Source of the DNA: an uncultured Eubacteriales bacterium
GTDB lineage: Bacteria > Bacillota > Clostridia > Oscillospirales > Oscillospiraceae
Direction: 5' to 3'
Assembly: GCA_900549705.1 (NCBI GenBank)
Contig: URPI01000103.1
Location: 1-7,724, forward strand
DNA: 7,724 nucleotides
Shown here: positions 5,278 through 7,724 of the stretch, piece by piece
Position numbering within the stretch: the stretch's first letter is position 1
Layout: each line of letters opens with the position of its first letter
The notes under the pieces: generated by a model
Databases searched by the model: none
Told to the model about the DNA's origin: nothing
The model's input: the letters and a program-made list of their open reading frames with translations, nothing else
Program-made: the position numbers and the translations under genes

Positions 5278-7268
5278 GCTTCTCCCCCTGCAATCAGCGC
5301 CAGGAATTCATCTTCGGAAATGATTTTCGTCCCGAATTTGGCAGCCTTTTGATTTTTGCTGCTGCCGGAGGACTTGTCGTTGGTAATAAGGTAGTCCGTC
5401 TTGGCACTGACACCGGAAACCACCTTGCCGCCGTTCTTTTCAATGTCTGCAACCAGGGCATCCCGGTTGGGATAATGCAGGAGCTTTCCGGTGATGCAGA
5501 AGGTTTTGCCCTCCAGGCCGCCCGCTGCCCGGGGCTGCTCCGGGGCAATGTTCAGCACATCCAGCAGGGGGCGGATGCGGGCTTCGTTGTCAGCAACATA
5601 CTGGTTGATGGCGCTGCTCATGATTTCTCCAAAGCCGTCCAGCACCGACCAGTCGTAATTGTCCTTCGCCAGTTCCAGGAACCGTTCCAGGGGATTGCCC
5701 TCCCCGGCGCACTGGGCAGCCAGAATTTTGGCGTTGTTTTTGCCGATGGTGGGAATGCCGATGGCGGTGAGCACATTGCTCATGCGGCAATTCCGGCTGG
5801 CATCAATGGCGGAAAGCAGATTGTCCACGCTGTCCTGCCCCAGCCGCTCCATTTCCATCAGCTCCTCCCGGTGGGCATCCAGATGGTAGAGGTCTGCAAA
5901 ATCCCGGACAAAGCCCCGGTCAATCAGCAGCTTCAGCCGCTCCTGGGACAGCCCCAGAATGTTCATGGCATCCCGGCTGACGAAATAGGTAATCTGATCC
6001 AGCTGAATGGCGGGACAGTGGGGATTGACGCAGTAGAGCATTTCCCGCCCATTGTCATTGCGCAGTTCCAGCGGGGTTCCGCAGCTGCCGCAGACGGTGG
6101 GGAACACATAGCTGCCGGAGCGGGTGAGATTGTCGGTGACCATGGGGATAATCTGGTTGGCCTTGATGACGGTGATGGTGTCTCCCAGCCCCAATTCCAG
6201 CTCCTTGATGATGCTGACGTTGTTCAGCGAAGCCCGGGAGACGGTGGTGCCGTCAATTTCCACAGGGTCAAAAATCGCCACCGGGTTTACCTGTCCGGTG
6301 CGGTTGGTGCTCCATTCAATGTCCCGCAGCACGGTTTCGTTCCGATCCTGGTAAAATTTGAAGGCCAGGGAGTGCTTGGGGTGATGCCCGGTGCTGCCCA
6401 GACTCAGGCCGTAGACCACGTCGTCGAAGGAGCCCACCAGACCGTCAATGGGGAAGCCTTTGGCGGCGCAATCCTGTTGCAGCGCTTCCATTTCCGTTTC
6501 CAGGGCATCCCGGCGGCTGGCTTCGTCTGGATAGCGATTATCCAGATAGACATGGGGCACCACCTCAAAGCCCAGCTTTTCCAGCAGGGCAAAGGCAGCA
6601 GAATAGGTCTTGGTATCGTCCAAGGGGCTTCCCGCTTCATCGGAGGCGGCATAGAGCTTCCAGGCGATGAACTTCACCCCCCGCTGGGCGGAAACCCGGC
6701 TATCCAGCTGGCGTACCGTGCCGCTGACCAGGTTGCGGGGATTTTTATAGGCGGTCTGCTCCTGCTGGTTGATGCGGCGGAAGGTGGGGTAGTCAATGAT
6801 GCACTCGCCGTCCACAATCAGCTCCCCCCGGAAGGGAATCTTCTGGGGCAGATTGCAGAAGGTGCGGGCGGTGTGGGTGATGTCCTCGCCCACTTCGCCG
6901 TTGCCCCGGCTTTCGGCGCTGACCAGCGCCCCGCCCCGATAGACCACGGAGGCGGTCAGGCCGTCCATTTTTGCCATGAGGTTCATGGGCTTTCCCTCGA
7001 AATAGTCGCAGAACTCCTGGAGATTGGTGGTTTTTCCCAGGGAGAGCAGGGGATGGTTGTGGGCAACCTTTTGCAGCTTGCTGACTGCCTCATAGCCCAC
7101 GGTGGCGGTGGGAGAATTGGGATAGACGATGCCGGTTTGCTGCTCCAGCGCTGCCAGCTGGTCAAAGAGGGCATCATACTCCTTGTCGGAGACAAGGCTT
7201 TCGTTTTTGTTATAATAAGCGTACCGGTAGGCGTTCAGCCGGTCTACCAAAAGCTTCATCTTGTCCAT
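5274..7268 (-). CDS. ligA: NAD+-dependent DNA ligase LigA, divergent type
   Basis: This 664-aa protein is full length for LigA and seals nicks in DNA using NAD+. Domains in order: Ia NAD/NMN-binding helices (about 8-66, with SDKEYDALF); adenylation domain with the nucleophile K100 in AKMDG; RGNG.VGED (121-129); GECII (E155); NPRN....VRQLD (R178, R186); and LAFKF (K304). An OB fold (about 312-385) has NRTGQVNPVAIFDPV. A four-Cys zinc site follows (C393, C396, C413, C418), then helix-hairpin-helix repeats (about 425-565) and a C-terminal BRCT domain (about 584-662). Odd points compared with E. coli LigA: the Glu two before the nucleophile is M98, RGDG is RGNG, and the motif IV lysine (DGVVIK) appears as S280 (DGLVGS). 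Either this is a lineage-specific LigA or a second, specialised ligase. A strong AGGAGGAA ribosome site (7274-7281) sets the start. It is the first protein gene of the cluster and follows the tRNA terminator by about 20 bases. Confidence 0.93.
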   Translation of the reverse strand: MDKMKLLVDRLNAYRYAYYNKNESLVSDKEYDALFDQLAALEQQTGIVYPNSPTATVGYEAVSKLQKVAHNHPLLSLGKTTNLQEFCDYFEGKPMNLMAKMDGLTASVVYRGGALVSAESRGNGEVGEDITHTARTFCNLPQKIPFRGELIVDGECIIDYPTFRRINQQEQTAYKNPRNLVSGTVRQLDSRVSAQRGVKFIAWKLYAASDEAGSPLDDTKTYSAAFALLEKLGFEVVPHVYLDNRYPDEASRRDALETEMEALQQDCAAKGFPIDGLVGSFDDVVYGLSLGSTGHHPKHSLAFKFYQDRNETVLRDIEWSTNRTGQVNPVAIFDPVEIDGTTVSRASLNNVSIIKELELGLGDTITVIKANQIIPMVTDNLTRSGSYVFPTVCGSCGTPLELRNDNGREMLYCVNPHCPAIQLDQITYFVSRDAMNILGLSQERLKLLIDRGFVRDFADLYHLDAHREELMEMERLGQDSVDNLLSAIDASRNCRMSNVLTAIGIPTIGKNNAKILAAQCAGEGNPLERFLELAKDNYDWSVLDGFGEIMSSAINQYVADNEARIRPLLDVLNIAPEQPRAAGGLEGKTFCITGKLLHYPNRDALVADIEKNGGKVVSGVSAKTDYLITNDKSSGSSKNQKAAKFGTKIISEDEFLALIAGGEA

Positions 7269-7287
7269 TTGGGTTCCTCCTGGTATA

Positions 7288-7321
7288 GAAAAATCGGCAA
7301 TCTCTCACGAAATTGCCGATT
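7288..7321 (-). terminator. Intrinsic terminator between tRNA-Gly and ligA
   Basis: On the minus strand a 10-bp perfect stem AATCGGCAAT/ATTGCCGATT (7312-7321 with 7292-7301) encloses a 10-base loop and runs straight into five Ts (7289-7293). It begins 8 bases after the CCA end of the tRNA. It should end the tRNA transcript. It also lies only 7 bases before the ligA ribosome site, so ligA needs read-through or an unseen promoter. Confidence 0.8.
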
Positions 7322-7328
7322 AACTGCA

Positions 7329-7402
7329 TGGAGCAGGATACGGGAATCGAACCCGCCTCTGTGGCTTGGGAAGCGACCATTCTACCAATGAACTAATCCT
7401 GC
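7329..7402 (-). tRNA. tRNA-Gly (anticodon CCC), CCA encoded
   Basis: The 74-base gene folds as a full cloverleaf. Acceptor stem GCAGGAT pairs with ATCCTGC, discriminator T, and CCA is encoded. The D-arm is GTTC-ATTGGTA-GAAT. The anticodon arm is GTCGC-TTCCCAA-GCCAC with anticodon CCC. The variable loop is AGAG, and the T-arm is GCGGG-TTCGATT-CCCGT. It reads the glycine codon GGG. One flaw is visible: position 29-41 of the anticodon stem is a C-C mismatch (a GCGAC 3' half would pair perfectly). All other stems pair normally with only G-U exceptions. Promoter and terminator are both present, so the gene looks functional. Confidence 0.95.
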
Positions 7403-7418
7403 ATCATCGATTGGCTCT

Positions 7419-7447
7419 ATTATAGCAGAGAAGAATGTAAAATTCAA
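7419..7447 (-). promoter_or_regulatory. Sigma-A promoter of the tRNA-Gly gene
   Basis: On the minus strand TTGAAT (7442-7447) and a consensus TATAAT (7419-7424) are separated by exactly 17 bp. The expected start point is about 10 bases before the tRNA 5' end. It is the only clear promoter upstream of the ligA cluster. Confidence 0.85.
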
Positions 7448-7520
7448 CTGTTTTTTGCCGCCGTTATAAAAATTTAATAAAGTGCGGCAGTGCCGACCAG
7501 AAACCGTTTTGCATCCGTTC

Positions 7521-7564
7521 TGTAGGGGTCGACTGGCAGTCGACCCGTCGGCGGCCTTGCCGCC
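7521..7564. repeat. GTCGAC and GGCGGC palindromes upstream of tRNA
   Basis: GGGTCGACTG (7526-7535) and CAGTCGACCC (7537-7546) form a perfect 10-bp inverted repeat with one base between them, preceded by TGTAG. This is a variant of the hairpin at 671-714. A second one, GGCGGC-CTT-GCCGCC, follows at 7550-7564. Both abut the GGGCGGAT palindrome of element D, as at 671-745, so these short palindromes travel as neighbours. Confidence 0.7.
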
Positions 7565-7571
7565 GCAACAG

Positions 7572-7724
7572 TAGGGGCGGATAGAATCCGCCCGAAACGT
7601 TGGATTTTAGCAAGTACCAAATCGAATGCACATACTAGCTGTAGTAGACTGTCCTGACTAATAATTTATGAACAGCCAACGGTGATGCGCTTCTTGGCTT
7701 TTTAATCATGGAATGATTGCCACC
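7572..7724 (-). repeat. Composite palindromic intergenic element, copy D (runs off window)
   Basis: Read on the minus strand from the window end, it has an AATCAT/ATGATT inverted pair where other copies have their first hairpin. AAGCCAAG follows, but the GCTTCCCC palindrome is lost. Next is the 60-bp segment (7639-7698) that matches 49-108 of copy A at 58 of 60 positions in inverted orientation. A loosely conserved stretch leads to the terminal GGGCGGAT (7575-7582)/ATCCGCCC (7586-7593) palindrome with CCTAC. No gene is seen between the tRNA promoter and the window end. Confidence 0.75.

Noticed and set aside
5229..7391. A 720-codon open frame on the plus strand
   Set aside because: It is exactly antisense to ligA, runs into the tRNA, has low-complexity Gly/Ala/Val/Gln composition and no ribosome site. 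It is a shadow of a GC-rich gene.
7269..7402. T-box or other riboswitch ahead of ligA
   Set aside because: The leader has only the tRNA and a simple terminator; there is no T-box sequence, specifier stem or antiterminator.

Overview
The window looks like chromosomal DNA of a GC-rich gut-type Firmicute, most likely a Clostridia/Oscillospiraceae-Ruminococcaceae relative. This is inferred from four things. There is a Mini-RNase III and a MocR/GntR regulator. There is a small VOC protein of the type fused to KDPG aldolases in Clostridia. There is a secreted BspA-type leucine-rich-repeat protein. The intergenic regions are packed with palindromic repeats (GGGCGGAT-ATCCGCCC, GGGGTCGAC-GTCGACCCC, GCTTCCCC-GGGGAAGC) of a kind I associate with these genomes. 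Species cannot be named from the sequence alone.

Left part (1-760): a copy of a composite palindromic repeat, a good sigma-A type promoter, then a monocistronic 116-aa VOC/glyoxalase-fold gene on the + strand. A perfect 19-bp hairpin separates it from a convergent gene. Middle left (761-2461, minus): a 566-aa secreted LRR_5 protein with about 16 repeats. Between 2462 and 3027 there is no gene, only two head-to-head copies of the composite repeat with a further palindrome between them.

Right part (3028-7402, minus, read right to left): promoter, tRNA-Gly(CCC), intrinsic terminator, then four tightly overlapping genes: ligA (NAD+ DNA ligase), a Gx-transporter/heptaprenyl-diphosphate-synthase-component-I-like membrane protein, mrnC (Mini-RNase III) and a MocR-type PLP-dependent regulator. 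The overlaps are 4, 22 and 14 bp, which argues for one transcript and translational coupling. No sequence in the cluster shows a shared pathway. The contents are DNA joining, a small transporter-like membrane protein, 23S rRNA maturation and a fold-type I aminotransferase regulator. After the tRNA promoter the window ends in another copy of the composite repeat, inverted relative to the one at the left end.

I see no CRISPR array, transposase, phage gene, toxin-antitoxin pair or recognisable defence system. The points most worth following up are the LigA, which departs from the textbook motifs at several active-site positions, and the four-copy intergenic element whose stem sequence changes in a compensated way around a constant loop.
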